A stretch of 64,000 bases of DNA from Kitasatospora sp. NBC_00458 (GCF_036013975.1 NZ_CP107904.1:2232001-2296000), one strand, 5' to 3'; shown: positions 36,871-45,005, counted from the first letter of the stretch. A program made the numbers and translations. Notes: generated by a model from the sequence alone, not told the origin.

Positions 36871-37590
36871 TCAAGCCCGCCCGGCCGCCCCGGCGTGTCG
36901 CAGCCGGCCGCCCGTCAGCCACTCCCGGAACCCGCCGTCGAGCACCAGCTCCGCGAGCCTCCGGTAGCCGCCCGCGCCCGGATGCGCGCCGTCCCCGGCC
37001 GCGGCCTCCGCCACCCAGAGCGGGTCCTCGGCCAGCGCCCGCGTCACGGCGACGAACGGCACCCCGCGGACGGCGCAGAGCCCGGCGATCCCCTCGGCCA
37101 GCTCCAGTTGCCGGGCCAGCCGCCCGGCGCCCCCGGAGACCACCGGCGGCGGCCCCACCACCAGCGTCGCGAACCCGCGCTCCCGGGCGCCGTCCAGGAG
37201 TTCGGCGACGTTCCGCAGGCACTGCGCGGACGCGACCCGGGGGCGGCCGTCCTCGACCGTGGTGTCGTTGGCGCCCACCGACAGCACCAGCCGGTTGTCC
37301 GCCCCCGGCAGCGCGCGCACCCCCGTCTCGGCCCGGCAGCGGGCCAGCACGTCGGCCGAGGTGTTCCGCCGGACGCCCAGGTTGAACACGGTCACGTCGG
37401 CGGACCGGGCGCCCCCGTCGGCCCCGGGCGCCCCCGCGCTCACGCCGTCCCCCGCGGGTCCGACCAGGTCCGCCCAGGTCGCCGCCATCACCCGTCCCAC
37501 CCAGCCGCGGTACTCCGGGTCGCCGACCCCCTGGGTGAACGAGTCGCCGATGAAGGCGATGCGCAGATCCTTCGTCATCTCTCCGGTCAT
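36871..37590 (-). CDS. SGNH/GDSL-family hydrolase
   Basis: This 239-residue protein is a serine esterase or lipase-like hydrolase. Block I is FIGDSFTQGVG (nucleophile Ser), the block III-like segment is SVGANDTT, and the C-terminal DGAHPGAGGYRRLA carries the catalytic Asp and His. No signal peptide is seen, so it is probably cytoplasmic. ATG at 37578 is an alternative start that gives a tighter family N-terminus. The substrate is unknown. Confidence 0.9.
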   Translation of the reverse strand: MTGEMTKDLRIAFIGDSFTQGVGDPEYRGWVGRVMAATWADLVGPAGDGVSAGAPGADGGARSADVTVFNLGVRRNTSADVLARCRAETGVRALPGADNRLVLSVGANDTTVEDGRPRVASAQCLRNVAELLDGARERGFATLVVGPPPVVSGGAGRLARQLELAEGIAGLCAVRGVPFVAVTRALAEDPLWVAEAAAGDGAHPGAGGYRRLAELVLDGGFREWLTGGRLRHAGAAGRA

Positions 37591-37651
37591 GCCGGAACCT
37601 TAAGGTCCGCGTAAGCCGGACTGCGACCTGCCTCCACTGCGCCGAGGGTCC

Positions 37652-37657
37652 TTGACG
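37652..37657 (+). promoter_or_regulatory. Candidate -35 element of chitinase promoter
   Basis: TTGACG lies directly upstream of the DasR-like box. A -10 element about 18 bases downstream would overlap that box, allowing repression. Confidence 0.35.
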
Positions 37658-37665
37658 TGCCCAGG

Positions 37666-37677
37666 TGGTCTAGTCCA
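37666..37677 (+). promoter_or_regulatory. DasR-type responsive element (dre)
   Basis: TGGTCTAGTCCA is a near-perfect match to the remembered DasR box core TGGTCTAGACCA and to chitinase-promoter repeats in Streptomyces. It sits 115 bases upstream of the GH18 chitinase start. DasR represses chitin genes until amino-sugar phosphates accumulate. Confidence 0.7.
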
Positions 37678-37792
37678 GGTTGATGGGCAGCACCGCGCAA
37701 CTCCCCCACCGGACCACCCCGTCCACCGCCGTCCGCCGCGCCTCCTCCCCCTCGCGCGACGGGCGGCGGCCCCGTCCCCGAGAGGCACCCCC

Positions 37793-39319
37793 ATGCCACG
37801 CGCGCCCCACGACGCCCCCGCCCGGCACCGCCGCCCGACCACCCGCACCAAGCTCGCCGGCCTCGCCGGGGCCGTCGCCCTCGCGGCCGGCGGCCTCGCC
37901 GCCGTCGCCGGGAACGCCGGCGCGGCCGACGGCGACCTGCTCGGCAACTCCGGGTTCGAGAGCGGCGCGCTCGGCCCGTGGAGCTGTTCCGGCACCACCG
38001 GCACCATCGTCGGCACCGGTGCGCACGGCGGCTCGTACGCACTCCGCGGGGCCGCCGGCAGCAGCGACACCGCGCAGTGCGGGCAGAACGTCGCGGTGCA
38101 GCCCAACACCAAGTACACGCTGAGCGCCTGGGTCCAGGGCCAGTACGTGTACCTCGGCGCGACCGGCGGCGGGGTCACCGACCCGGCCGTCTGGACACCC
38201 GGCGGCACCGGCTGGCAGCAGCTCTCCACCACCTTCACCACCGGCCCGGCCACCACCGCCGTCACCGTCTACCTGCACGGCTGGTACGGGCAGGGCGCCT
38301 ACCTCGCCGACGACGTCGTGCTCTCCGGCCCCGGCGGGACCCCGAGCACCCCGCCGCCCACCACGCCCACCACCGCACCGCCGACCAGCACCCCTCCGAC
38401 CACGCCGAACCCGACCGGCCCGACCACCCCGGCGCCCGGCGTCGCGCTCCCGGTCGCCCCGTACGTCGACATGGGCGCCTGGCCCACGCCGTCCCTGCCC
38501 GCGATGGCCAGGGCCGGCAATCTGAAGTCCTTCACCATGGGCTTCGTCACCGGCGTCGGCTGCAAGGCCAGCTGGTTCAACGCCTACGACCCGCGCACCG
38601 GTTGGGCCAAGGACCAGATCGACGCCCTGCGCGCGGCCGGCGGCGACGTCAAGCTCTCCTTCGGCGGCGCCAGCGGCAGCGAACTCGCCGCCACCTGCAC
38701 CACGGTGGACTCGCTGTTCGCCGAGTACGACGCCGTGGTGAAGGCCTACGACCTGCGCTACGCCGACTTCGACATCGAGGGCGCCGCGATCGCCGACACC
38801 GCCGCCAACGAGCGCCGGTCCGCCGCGCTCGCCCGGCTGCAGAAGGCCCACCCCGGCCTGAAGGTCTCCTTCACCCTGCCGGTGCTGCCCGAGGGCCTGA
38901 CCTCCGAGGGCGTCGCCATCGTCCGCTCGGCCCGGGACGCCGGCGTGACCGTCGACCTCGTCAACATCATGGCGATGGACTACTACCGCGCCGGAGCCGA
39001 CTACGGCGACGCCGCCGTGCAGGCCGCGCAGTCGCTCCACGACCAGCTCAAGGTGCTCCACCCGGCGAAGACCGACGCGCAGCTGTGGGCCATGGTCGGG
39101 GTCACGCCGATGATCGGCGAGAACGACGACCACCAGGTCTACAACCAGGCCGACGCCCAGCAGCTGGTCGCCTTCGCGCGGCAGCACCACCTCGGCACGC
39201 TGGCCTTCTGGGACGCCACCCGGGACGCCAACGCCTGCACCGGCGGCCTGTTCAAGTGCACCAACATCCCGCAGCAGCCGTACGAGTTCGCGAAGATCTT
39301 CGCCCAGTACGGCGGCTGA
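37793..39319 (+). CDS. Secreted GH18 chitinase with carbohydrate-binding module
   Basis: This 508-residue protein has a signal peptide (about 1-45, ending NAGA). A beta-sandwich carbohydrate-binding module follows (about 48-183, starting LLGNSGFESGALGPW). A Pro/Thr linker (about 184-222) leads to a GH18 barrel (about 223-508). The catalytic motif YADFDIEG places proton donor E329. It hydrolyses beta-1,4-N-acetylglucosamine chains of chitin outside the cell. The DasR-like box upstream links it to amino-sugar control. This subtype resembles ChiC/ChiD-like bacterial enzymes with a compact barrel. Confidence 0.93.
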   Translation: MPRAPHDAPARHRRPTTRTKLAGLAGAVALAAGGLAAVAGNAGAADGDLLGNSGFESGALGPWSCSGTTGTIVGTGAHGGSYALRGAAGSSDTAQCGQNVAVQPNTKYTLSAWVQGQYVYLGATGGGVTDPAVWTPGGTGWQQLSTTFTTGPATTAVTVYLHGWYGQGAYLADDVVLSGPGGTPSTPPPTTPTTAPPTSTPPTTPNPTGPTTPAPGVALPVAPYVDMGAWPTPSLPAMARAGNLKSFTMGFVTGVGCKASWFNAYDPRTGWAKDQIDALRAAGGDVKLSFGGASGSELAATCTTVDSLFAEYDAVVKAYDLRYADFDIEGAAIADTAANERRSAALARLQKAHPGLKVSFTLPVLPEGLTSEGVAIVRSARDAGVTVDLVNIMAMDYYRAGADYGDAAVQAAQSLHDQLKVLHPAKTDAQLWAMVGVTPMIGENDDHQVYNQADAQQLVAFARQHHLGTLAFWDATRDANACTGGLFKCTNIPQQPYEFAKIFAQYGG

Positions 39320-39509
39320 CCGGCCACCGAGCCGTCCCGCACGCCGGTGCCGGCGGCCCCCGCCAGGAGGAGGGGCCGCCGGCACCGGCACGTCCGGGGC
39401 CGCCGGCCCCTCTCGCCCCTCCACCGCCCCGCCCCGCCACCGCCTCGCCCCGCCCCGCCCCGCCCCGCCCCGGGTGGATATTCGATCGTGCGTTCCCGGC
39501 GCCTCCCGT

Positions 39510-39515
39510 TACAGT
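39510..39515 (+). promoter_or_regulatory. Candidate -10 element for tRNA-like pair
   Basis: TACAGT lies 11 bases before the first tRNA-like element. This is a typical distance for actinomycete tRNA promoters, which suggests that the pair is transcribed. No good -35 is seen. Confidence 0.35.
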
Positions 39516-39526
39516 CCTCCCACTGT

Positions 39527-39598
39527 CCGGGTGTCGCGCAGAGGCAGGCGCGCCGCTTCCTCATGGCGGATACGCCGGTCCGAATCCGGCCTCCCGGG
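39527..39598 (+). tRNA. tRNA-like element 1 (degenerate)
   Basis: A cloverleaf can be drawn. The acceptor is 39527-39533 with 39591-39597 (one T-T mismatch). The D stem is GCGC/GCGC with an 8-base loop. The anticodon stem is CCGCT/GGCGG with loop TCCTCAT. The T arm is GCCGG/CCGGC with loop TCCGAAT. The loop has C at position 33 instead of the near-universal U; nominal anticodon CTC. The T loop has C at position 55 instead of U. No CCA is encoded. It is probably a pseudo-tRNA or specialised tRNA-like RNA rather than an ordinary glutamate tRNA. Confidence 0.5.
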
Positions 39599-39606
39599 CA
39601 GGACCG

Positions 39607-39679
39607 GGTCCCGTAGCGCAGAGGCAGGCGCACCGTGACCGCATCACGGAGGACGCCGGTTCGAATCCGGCCGGGACCA
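39607..39679 (+). tRNA. tRNA-like element 2 with C33
   Basis: This is a 73-base perfect cloverleaf. A 7-bp acceptor (GGTCCCG with CGGGACC) has discriminator A. The D stem is GCGC/GCGC, the anticodon stem CCGTG/CACGG, and the T arm GCCGG-TTCGAAT-CCGGC. The anticodon loop is ACCGCAT, giving C at 33 and a nominal CGC anticodon. The G3-U70 pair of alanine tRNAs is absent (T3-A70 here), so the anticodon and identity do not agree. It lies 8 bases after element 1, shares its D-arm sequence, and ends 28 bases before an SDR gene. Confidence 0.6.
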
Positions 39680-39707
39680 CTTCGGTGGGACGCACGAGGG
39701 GGCGGAC

Positions 39708-41117
39708 ATGACGGTCCGGAGCGACGGCGGCACGACGACCGAAGAGGTCTCCCCCGAGGAACTCGCCGCGTTCAGCCGCACCCTCGGCCGCCTGCGCGCG
39801 CTGCCCGTCGGCCACCGGACCAGGCAGCACGCCGAGCGCCAGCTGGAGTCCTTCGTCCGCGAGAGCCGCAAGCGCCGCCGCCAGGGCCGGCGCGCCGTGG
39901 ACCGCGCGGCCGACGCCGAACTGCTCGCCGCCACCGCCACCGGCGCGGGCGACCGCCGCGAGGACGCCCCGCTCGCCCCCGCACCCGCCGCCGGACCCGT
40001 CGGCGAACTCCGCGGCGGGCGCCGCTGCTACGTCTGCAAGCAGCCCTACCGCGAGGTGGACGCCTTCTACCACATGCTCTGCGGCGCCTGCGCCGCCGAG
40101 AACACCTCCCGCCGCACCCTCGGCACCGACCTGCGCGGGCGCCGCGCGCTGCTGACCGGCGGCCGGGTGAAGATCGGCTTCCAGCTGGCGCTGATGCTGC
40201 TGCGCGACGGCGCCGAGCTGATCGTCACCAGCCGGTTCCCGCACGACACCGTGCGCCGCTTCCGCGCGGCGGAGGGCAGCCCGGCCTGGTGGGAGCGGCT
40301 CACCGTGGTCGGCATCGACCTGCGCGACCCGCGCCAGGTCCTCGGCCTGACCGAGCGACTGCGCGCCGACGGGCGCCCGTTGGACATCCTGGTCAACAAC
40401 GCCGCGCAGACCCTGCGGCGCCCGCCCGAGTCGTACGCCCTGCTGGCCGCCGGCGAGCGGTCCGCGCTGCCCGCGGCCGAGGCCCGTGCCGTGGTGCACG
40501 CCCCCGGGTTCCGGCCGATGCCCGCCCTGGCCCCGGCCTGGCCGACCACCGGACTCGCCCTCCCCGACGCGTCGGCCGTCCCCGCCGTACTGCCCGAGCA
40601 GGCCGACGAGGCCGGACTGCTGCCGGACGCCGCCCCGGCCAACTCCTGGTCGGCCCGGCTCGGTTCGCTCGACCCGGCCGAACTGCTGGAGACCCAGCTG
40701 GTGAACGCGCTCGCCCCGGCCCTGCTCTGCGACCGGCTGCTGCCGCTGCTGCTCGCCGCCCCGCGGCCGCGTCGCTACATCGTCAACGTCACGGCGGTGG
40801 AGGGCCGGTTCGCCGTGCTCAACAAGACCGGCGGCCACCCGCACACCAACATGGCCAAGGCAGCGCTCAACATGCTCACCCGCACCAGCGCCGAGGAACT
40901 CGCCGCCCGGGGCGTGCACATGTGCGCCGTCGACACCGGCTGGATCACCGACGAGAACCCGGCCCCCAAGAAGACCCGGCTCGCCGCCGCGGGCTTCCGC
41001 ACCCCGCTCGACGTCGTCGACGGCGCCGCCCGCGTCTACGACCCGATCGTCCGCGGCGAGGCCGGATCCCCGGTCTCGGGCGTCTTCCTCAAGGACTACC
41101 GCGAGGCGGCGTGGTGA
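39708..41117 (+). CDS. SDR-family protein with N-terminal zinc ribbon
   Basis: This 469-residue protein has a basic, helical N-terminus (about 1-75) and a zinc-ribbon-like motif with C107, C110, C125 and C128. A Rossmann SDR domain spans about 140-465. TGGRVKIG fits the dinucleotide-binding glycine motif and DILVNNAAQ the central NAG-like motif. The usual YxxxK reads TNMAK, so the catalytic Tyr is replaced by Thr, and the active Ser is not obvious. It may be a non-canonical reductase or a binding protein. It directly follows the two tRNA-like elements and could share their transcript. Confidence 0.82.
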   Translation: MTVRSDGGTTTEEVSPEELAAFSRTLGRLRALPVGHRTRQHAERQLESFVRESRKRRRQGRRAVDRAADAELLAATATGAGDRREDAPLAPAPAAGPVGELRGGRRCYVCKQPYREVDAFYHMLCGACAAENTSRRTLGTDLRGRRALLTGGRVKIGFQLALMLLRDGAELIVTSRFPHDTVRRFRAAEGSPAWWERLTVVGIDLRDPRQVLGLTERLRADGRPLDILVNNAAQTLRRPPESYALLAAGERSALPAAEARAVVHAPGFRPMPALAPAWPTTGLALPDASAVPAVLPEQADEAGLLPDAAPANSWSARLGSLDPAELLETQLVNALAPALLCDRLLPLLLAAPRPRRYIVNVTAVEGRFAVLNKTGGHPHTNMAKAALNMLTRTSAEELAARGVHMCAVDTGWITDENPAPKKTRLAAAGFRTPLDVVDGAARVYDPIVRGEAGSPVSGVFLKDYREAAW

Positions 41118-41181
41118 ACCCGGTGCCACCGCCCTCCCCCGCGCCCTGAACCGTCGGACGAACCCGGGTAGGCCTCACCCC

Positions 41182-41547
41182 GTGCACCTCACCTTCGACG
41201 CCGAGAACGACGTGGCGTACCTCTACGTCCTCACCCCGGACGACCCGGCCCGTCGGCCGGGCGACGCCGTCCGCCAGGTCGTCGCCGAGGACGACTCGGG
41301 CGGCGAGGCCGTGCTCGACTTCGACGCCCGGGGCCGCCTGCTGGGCATCGAACTCCTGTCCGCCGAACGGCAGTTGCACCCCTCCCTGCGGCCGCCGGAA
41401 CAGGCCGGCGGATCAGCCCTCCCGACCGGGCCGACGTCACGGGGGGGCACCGTAGGCGCGCGGGCCGACGCCGGTCCCGCTAGCGCTCCGCCCCCCGCTC
41501 CACCTCCACCTCCACCTCCCGCTCCCGCTCCCGCTCCCGCCGGATGA
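41182..41547 (+). CDS. DUF2283-domain protein
   Basis: This 121-residue protein starts with GTG at 41182. Residues 1-58 match the DUF2283 pattern: HLTFDAENDVAYLYV, then VLDFDARGRLLGIELL. The domain is a small beta-rich unit of unknown function. The C-terminal third is a low-complexity Pro/Ala tail. The last 68 bases overlap the convergent DUF6191 gene, and the tail is encoded by the same simple repeat. The real protein may end functionally near residue 75. Confidence 0.75.
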   Translation: MHLTFDAENDVAYLYVLTPDDPARRPGDAVRQVVAEDDSGGEAVLDFDARGRLLGIELLSAERQLHPSLRPPEQAGGSALPTGPTSRGGTVGARADAGPASAPPPAPPPPPPPAPAPAPAG

Positions 41548-41869
41548 CCGCGGTGCCCGTCTCCAGGTCGACGCCCGTGCGGGGCCGGGCACCGGAGTGG
41601 TCGTCGTCGCGCAGGACGAGCCGGGCCTGGCGCTGCTCGACCTGGACGCGCTTGCCCGCGCTGAACAGCGCGTGCAGCTCCTCGAACGCCGTCATCCCCA
41701 GCCCGACGCCGCTGCCGGACCGCCCAGGTCCGGCGGCGCGCCCGGCACGCCCGGCACGCCCGCCGCGCCCGCCGCGCCCGCCGCGCCAGAGCGAACGGCG
41801 GACGGACACCAGGACGACGAGCCCGATCAGCAGCGCCAGAAGAACCATCACCACGGTCACCGTCACCAT
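41480..41869 (-). CDS. DUF6191-family membrane protein
   Basis: This 129-residue protein has an N-terminal transmembrane helix (about 4-24), a Gly/Arg-rich linker, and a conserved cytosolic segment (GMTAFEELHALFSAGKRVQVEQRQ) typical of DUF6191. The C-terminus is a repetitive charged tail of Arg-Glu and Val-Glu units from a hexanucleotide repeat. The start is ATG at 41869. It converges with and overlaps the DUF2283 gene. The function is unknown. Confidence 0.78.
   Translation of the reverse strand: MVTVTVVMVLLALLIGLVVLVSVRRSLWRGGRGGRGGRAGRAGRAAGPGRSGSGVGLGMTAFEELHALFSAGKRVQVEQRQARLVLRDDDHSGARPRTGVDLETGTAVIRREREREREVEVEVERGAER
41495..41545. repeat. Simple hexanucleotide repeat coding on both strands
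   Basis: Runs of CCACCT then CCCGCT/CTCCCG units encode a Pro/Ala tail on the plus strand and a Val-Glu/Arg-Glu tail on the minus strand, in overlapping convergent genes. Confidence 0.7.
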
Positions 41870-41915
41870 GCCCGTCCAACGCGTCGACGGTGCACGGACG
41901 TTCCGCCCGCAGCCG

Positions 41916-42833
41916 CTACCGGTAGCCGGTGGTGTCGGCCGGGAGGTCCGGGTCCTGGACCTCCACCATGTACCGCCAGGCGTCGGGCCGGCTGCCGTCG
42001 AGATCGGTGAAGCCGTAGACCCGCGCCAGTTGGCCGCTGCTGAGCGACTGCCCGTTCCAGCGGGACACTTCGGGGTCGGCGGCCAGCGCCGCGACCGCGC
42101 GGCCGACGTACGACGTCGTCTCGGAGATGGCGAAGTGCGGGATGCGCGCGGTGGCGTCGCGCCAGTTCTCCTCGGTGACGCCGAAGGTGTCGAGCATGAT
42201 CTCGGACCGCATCCAGCCGGGGGTGAGCGCCACCGCGGTGGCGCCGCGCGGGCCGAGTTCGTGGCCGAGCGCGAACGCCATCCGCAGCACCGCCGACTTG
42301 GCGATGTCGTAGAAGAACGACACCCGGTAGCGGTCCGCGTTGTACTCGGCCGTGCCGTCCGTCATCTCGACCACCAGTCCGCCGGGCCTGCGCAGCAGCA
42401 GCGGCAGCGCGTGGTGGCTGGTGATCGCGTGGGTGTCGACGGCGAGGCGGAGCAGCCGCAGGCCCTTGTCGAGGTCGTGCTCCCAGACCGTGCTCTCCCA
42501 CTCGAAGAGCAGTTCGCCGCCCCAGATGTCGTTGACCAGGACGTCCAGCCGGCCGCCCTGCTCGGTGTCGATCCGCTTCACCAGCGCCTCGACCTGCGCG
42601 GGCTCCAGGTGGTCGCAGACCACGGGGACGCCCGTGCCGCCCGCGGCCGTGACCAGCTCGGCGGTCTCCTCGACGGTCTCCGGCCGGTCGTACTCCGAGC
42701 GCTTCCCCTTGGTGCTGCGGCCGGTCACGTAGACGGTCGCGCCCTGCGCGCCCAGTTCGACGGCGATCCCCCGGCCGGCGCCCCGGGTCGCACCGGCGAC
42801 CAGGGCGATCTTGTCCTCCAGTGCTTTCGGCAT
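41916..42833 (-). CDS. SDR-family oxidoreductase
   Basis: This 305-residue classical short-chain dehydrogenase/reductase has cofactor motif AGATRGAGRGIA near residue 13, DVLVNDIWGG as an NNAG variant, and catalytic YDIAK near residue 185. An NADP preference is suggested by the Arg/Lys cluster after strand 2 (GRSTKGKRSEY). The start is ATG at 42833. The substrate is unknown. The gene stands between DUF6191 and the TerD fusion gene on the same strand. Confidence 0.93.
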   Translation of the reverse strand: MPKALEDKIALVAGATRGAGRGIAVELGAQGATVYVTGRSTKGKRSEYDRPETVEETAELVTAAGGTGVPVVCDHLEPAQVEALVKRIDTEQGGRLDVLVNDIWGGELLFEWESTVWEHDLDKGLRLLRLAVDTHAITSHHALPLLLRRPGGLVVEMTDGTAEYNADRYRVSFFYDIAKSAVLRMAFALGHELGPRGATAVALTPGWMRSEIMLDTFGVTEENWRDATARIPHFAISETTSYVGRAVAALAADPEVSRWNGQSLSSGQLARVYGFTDLDGSRPDAWRYMVEVQDPDLPADTTGYR

Positions 42834-42943
42834 GGCCGGAGCCTACGTCGGGGGTCCGGCGATCCGGCGGCGGCAGGCCGACGGACCGCCCCCGTGCCGC
42901 GCACGGGGGCACACCCGCCGACGGCCCGCCGCGCCGGTGCCCG

Positions 42944-44050
42944 TCACGCGACCGGCGCCGGCTCCGGGGCCTCCTCCGTGTCCGCGACCTCCAGGCCGTA
43001 GGCGACCACGGCCTGACGCAGTCCGCCCGGGTACCCGGCGAGGGCGGGGGTGAAGTCCCAGTCCCCCGCCTCGTCACGGTCGAAGCGGCCGAGGCGCATC
43101 GCGATGTTGGACTCCGCACCGTCGGCGAGGTGGACGACGGCCGCGTCCTGGTCGGCGCCCGCTTCGAGGATCAGCGCCGGGCCGGCGAACCCGGCCATCG
43201 TCGCCCCCGGGTGGTTCTCGGTGTCGGCGGCGGCGATGACGACGAGCCGGTCCGCCTCCGCGGGCAGCGCCTCGAAGTCGACCATCAGACAGGCGTTGGC
43301 GTCGTCGTAGCCGGTGACGAGCCGGACCGAACCGTCCGGCGTGGCGGTGTTGTTGTAGAAGACGAGGTGGTCGTCGGAGAGCGCGCGGTTGCCCTGGCAG
43401 ACGAGCGCGGCGATGTCGTACTCCTCCTCCCCGGTCCAGTGCAGCAGGAGGCGGGAGGGCTCGGCGGCCACCTCGATCGCGGGGGCGCCGTCGGCCGACT
43501 CGTCCGCGGCGGCGGCGCTCGCGTAGGCGGGCGCGAACATCTCGTGGAAGCCGTGGTGCTTGAGCAGGCCGACCAGCTCCGAGCCGTTGATCAGCGTGAT
43601 CGGCTTGCCGGAGACGAACTGGTGCGAGCTGGGGCCGAACTTGCTGGTGGTGACCAGCACGGCCTTGGTGGCCGCGCGGTCGTGCTGGAGCGTGCCGTAG
43701 AGGTCCCGCACGACCGACGGCGTCACCGTGTCCCGGTAGCGCTTGACCTGCACGATCACGTTCCCGCCGCGGAACGGGTCGCTGTCGATGCCGCGGACGT
43801 CCACCCCGCCGTCCTTGGACCGGGCGGTCAGCTCGACCTTCATGCCCATCGACTCCATCAGCCGGGCTATCAGCCGCTCGAACTCGATCGGGTCCATCTC
43901 CAGCAGCAGCTGGAGTTCGCGCACCCGCCGTGCCATCCGGCCGCGGTTGGCGTTGGTGTCGTCACGGAGGTGCCGGAACAGCATCCGTTGCGCGCGGCGC
44001 TCTGCGGTGTCGGGGTTGCTGAGGCGGTGGAGCTTGCGGCTCCGGGACAT
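42944..44050 (-). CDS. Mrr-like restriction endonuclease fused to TerD domain
   Basis: This 368-residue protein joins two domains. Residues about 45-165 form a PD-(D/E)xK-type nuclease with likely catalytic D84 in GGVDVRG and Q101-x-K103 in VIVQVKRY, typical of the Mrr_cat group. Residues about 190-360 match TerD, with LLLHWTGEEEYDIAALVC and DDHLVFYNN near its start. TerD domains bind calcium and occur in tellurite/stress systems. The combination suggests a stress-gated DNA-cleaving effector. ATG at 44050 is preceded by AGGGAG. A short palindrome lies upstream. Confidence 0.88.
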   Translation of the reverse strand: MSRSRKLHRLSNPDTAERRAQRMLFRHLRDDTNANRGRMARRVRELQLLLEMDPIEFERLIARLMESMGMKVELTARSKDGGVDVRGIDSDPFRGGNVIVQVKRYRDTVTPSVVRDLYGTLQHDRAATKAVLVTTSKFGPSSHQFVSGKPITLINGSELVGLLKHHGFHEMFAPAYASAAAADESADGAPAIEVAAEPSRLLLHWTGEEEYDIAALVCQGNRALSDDHLVFYNNTATPDGSVRLVTGYDDANACLMVDFEALPAEADRLVVIAAADTENHPGATMAGFAGPALILEAGADQDAAVVHLADGAESNIAMRLGRFDRDEAGDWDFTPALAGYPGGLRQAVVAYGLEVADTEEAPEPAPVA

Positions 44051-44075
44051 AGGTACTCCCTCGAACGCACCCGAC

Positions 44076-44088
44076 TGACGAGGCGTCA
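44076..44088 (-). promoter_or_regulatory. Palindrome upstream of TerD-nuclease gene
   Basis: TGACG and CGTCA flank three bases, 26 bases before the ATG. It may be an operator overlapping the promoter. Confidence 0.4.
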
Positions 44089-44246
44089 GGTACGTGTCAG
44101 AAATGGCGACTTCAGGACGGATTGTGTGCGTCCCCCGCTGGGTAGGTGAGTAGGTTACCGCCGCACACGGATCCTGTCGTCGGATCGGGACGGGCAATCC
44201 GCCCGAACGCCTCCGCGCGGCCCCGGCCCACCGCCAGACCGGTCGA

Positions 44247-44888
44247 ATGAGCGCTGAGAGCGCGCCACCGGACCTGGCGCACTACTACCCGGGCTGGATC
44301 TGGGACGACGGCTCCGTGGGGCGGATGAAGAGCCTGCTGCTCTACTTCCACGGCTTCGCCCTGCTGCTGCCCGGCCACCACTTCGAGACGACGGTCGCCC
44401 GCGAGGAGCAGTTGGCCGGCCCGCTGCACGCCGCCGGGCTGCTGCACAACCTGGAGCCCGACACCTGGCTCGACGTGGAGAGCGCGCACGTCGTCCAGGA
44501 GTACGCCCAACGCGCCCGGCATTACGCGCGCAACGAGCAAGCTCCGCGCGCCCCGCAGACCGGACCACAGGTCCTGGGCGGCGACGGCGGCTCGATCAGC
44601 AACCACCACTTCGGCCCCGTCGAGGTGAGGGCCGCACGCGTGGACGAACTCCTGCAGACCGGCGCGGTGACCCGGCGACGCCCGGACCCCCTGCGCCGGG
44701 CCCGCCGGGCATGGGGCCGCCCGCTGGCGTCGCTGGCCCTCGCCGGTGCGGGCGCCGCCTGGACCCTGCACCAGGCCGATCCCGTGGGGGCGCTCCTCGC
44801 CCTCTCGGGAGCGGCGGCCTCCCTGACTCCCCCGGCCAGGGAGCGCACCCCCTTCACCTACCTCCTCGAAGCGCGCCGCCTGGGGTGA
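44247..44888 (+). CDS. Hypothetical protein, YYPG-start family
   Basis: This 213-residue protein starts with ATG at 44247. The opening LAHYYPGWIWDDGSVGRMKSL resembles the start of DUF6236-like proteins that I recall from actinobacterial and phage genomes. The middle is acidic and helical, and the C-terminus (about 150-195) is moderately hydrophobic. No catalytic motif is seen. It is divergent from the TerD-nuclease gene with a 196-base shared upstream region, so the two could be co-regulated. Confidence 0.6.
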   Translation: MSAESAPPDLAHYYPGWIWDDGSVGRMKSLLLYFHGFALLLPGHHFETTVAREEQLAGPLHAAGLLHNLEPDTWLDVESAHVVQEYAQRARHYARNEQAPRAPQTGPQVLGGDGGSISNHHFGPVEVRAARVDELLQTGAVTRRRPDPLRRARRAWGRPLASLALAGAGAAWTLHQADPVGALLALSGAAASLTPPARERTPFTYLLEARRLG

Positions 44889-45005
44889 ACGGGACCGGCG
44901 GCTGAACAGGACCGGACGCGGGGATCCCCCCGCCCCTCGGGTGACTCGGAGCGATGGGCACTCGACGCCGCCCCGACCCACCGGGCAGGCCCTACGCTCT
45001 CCGGC

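Noticed and set aside
39527..39598. Ordinary tRNA-Glu (CTC)
   Set aside because: C33, C55, an acceptor mismatch and no CCA make it an unlikely normal decoding tRNA.
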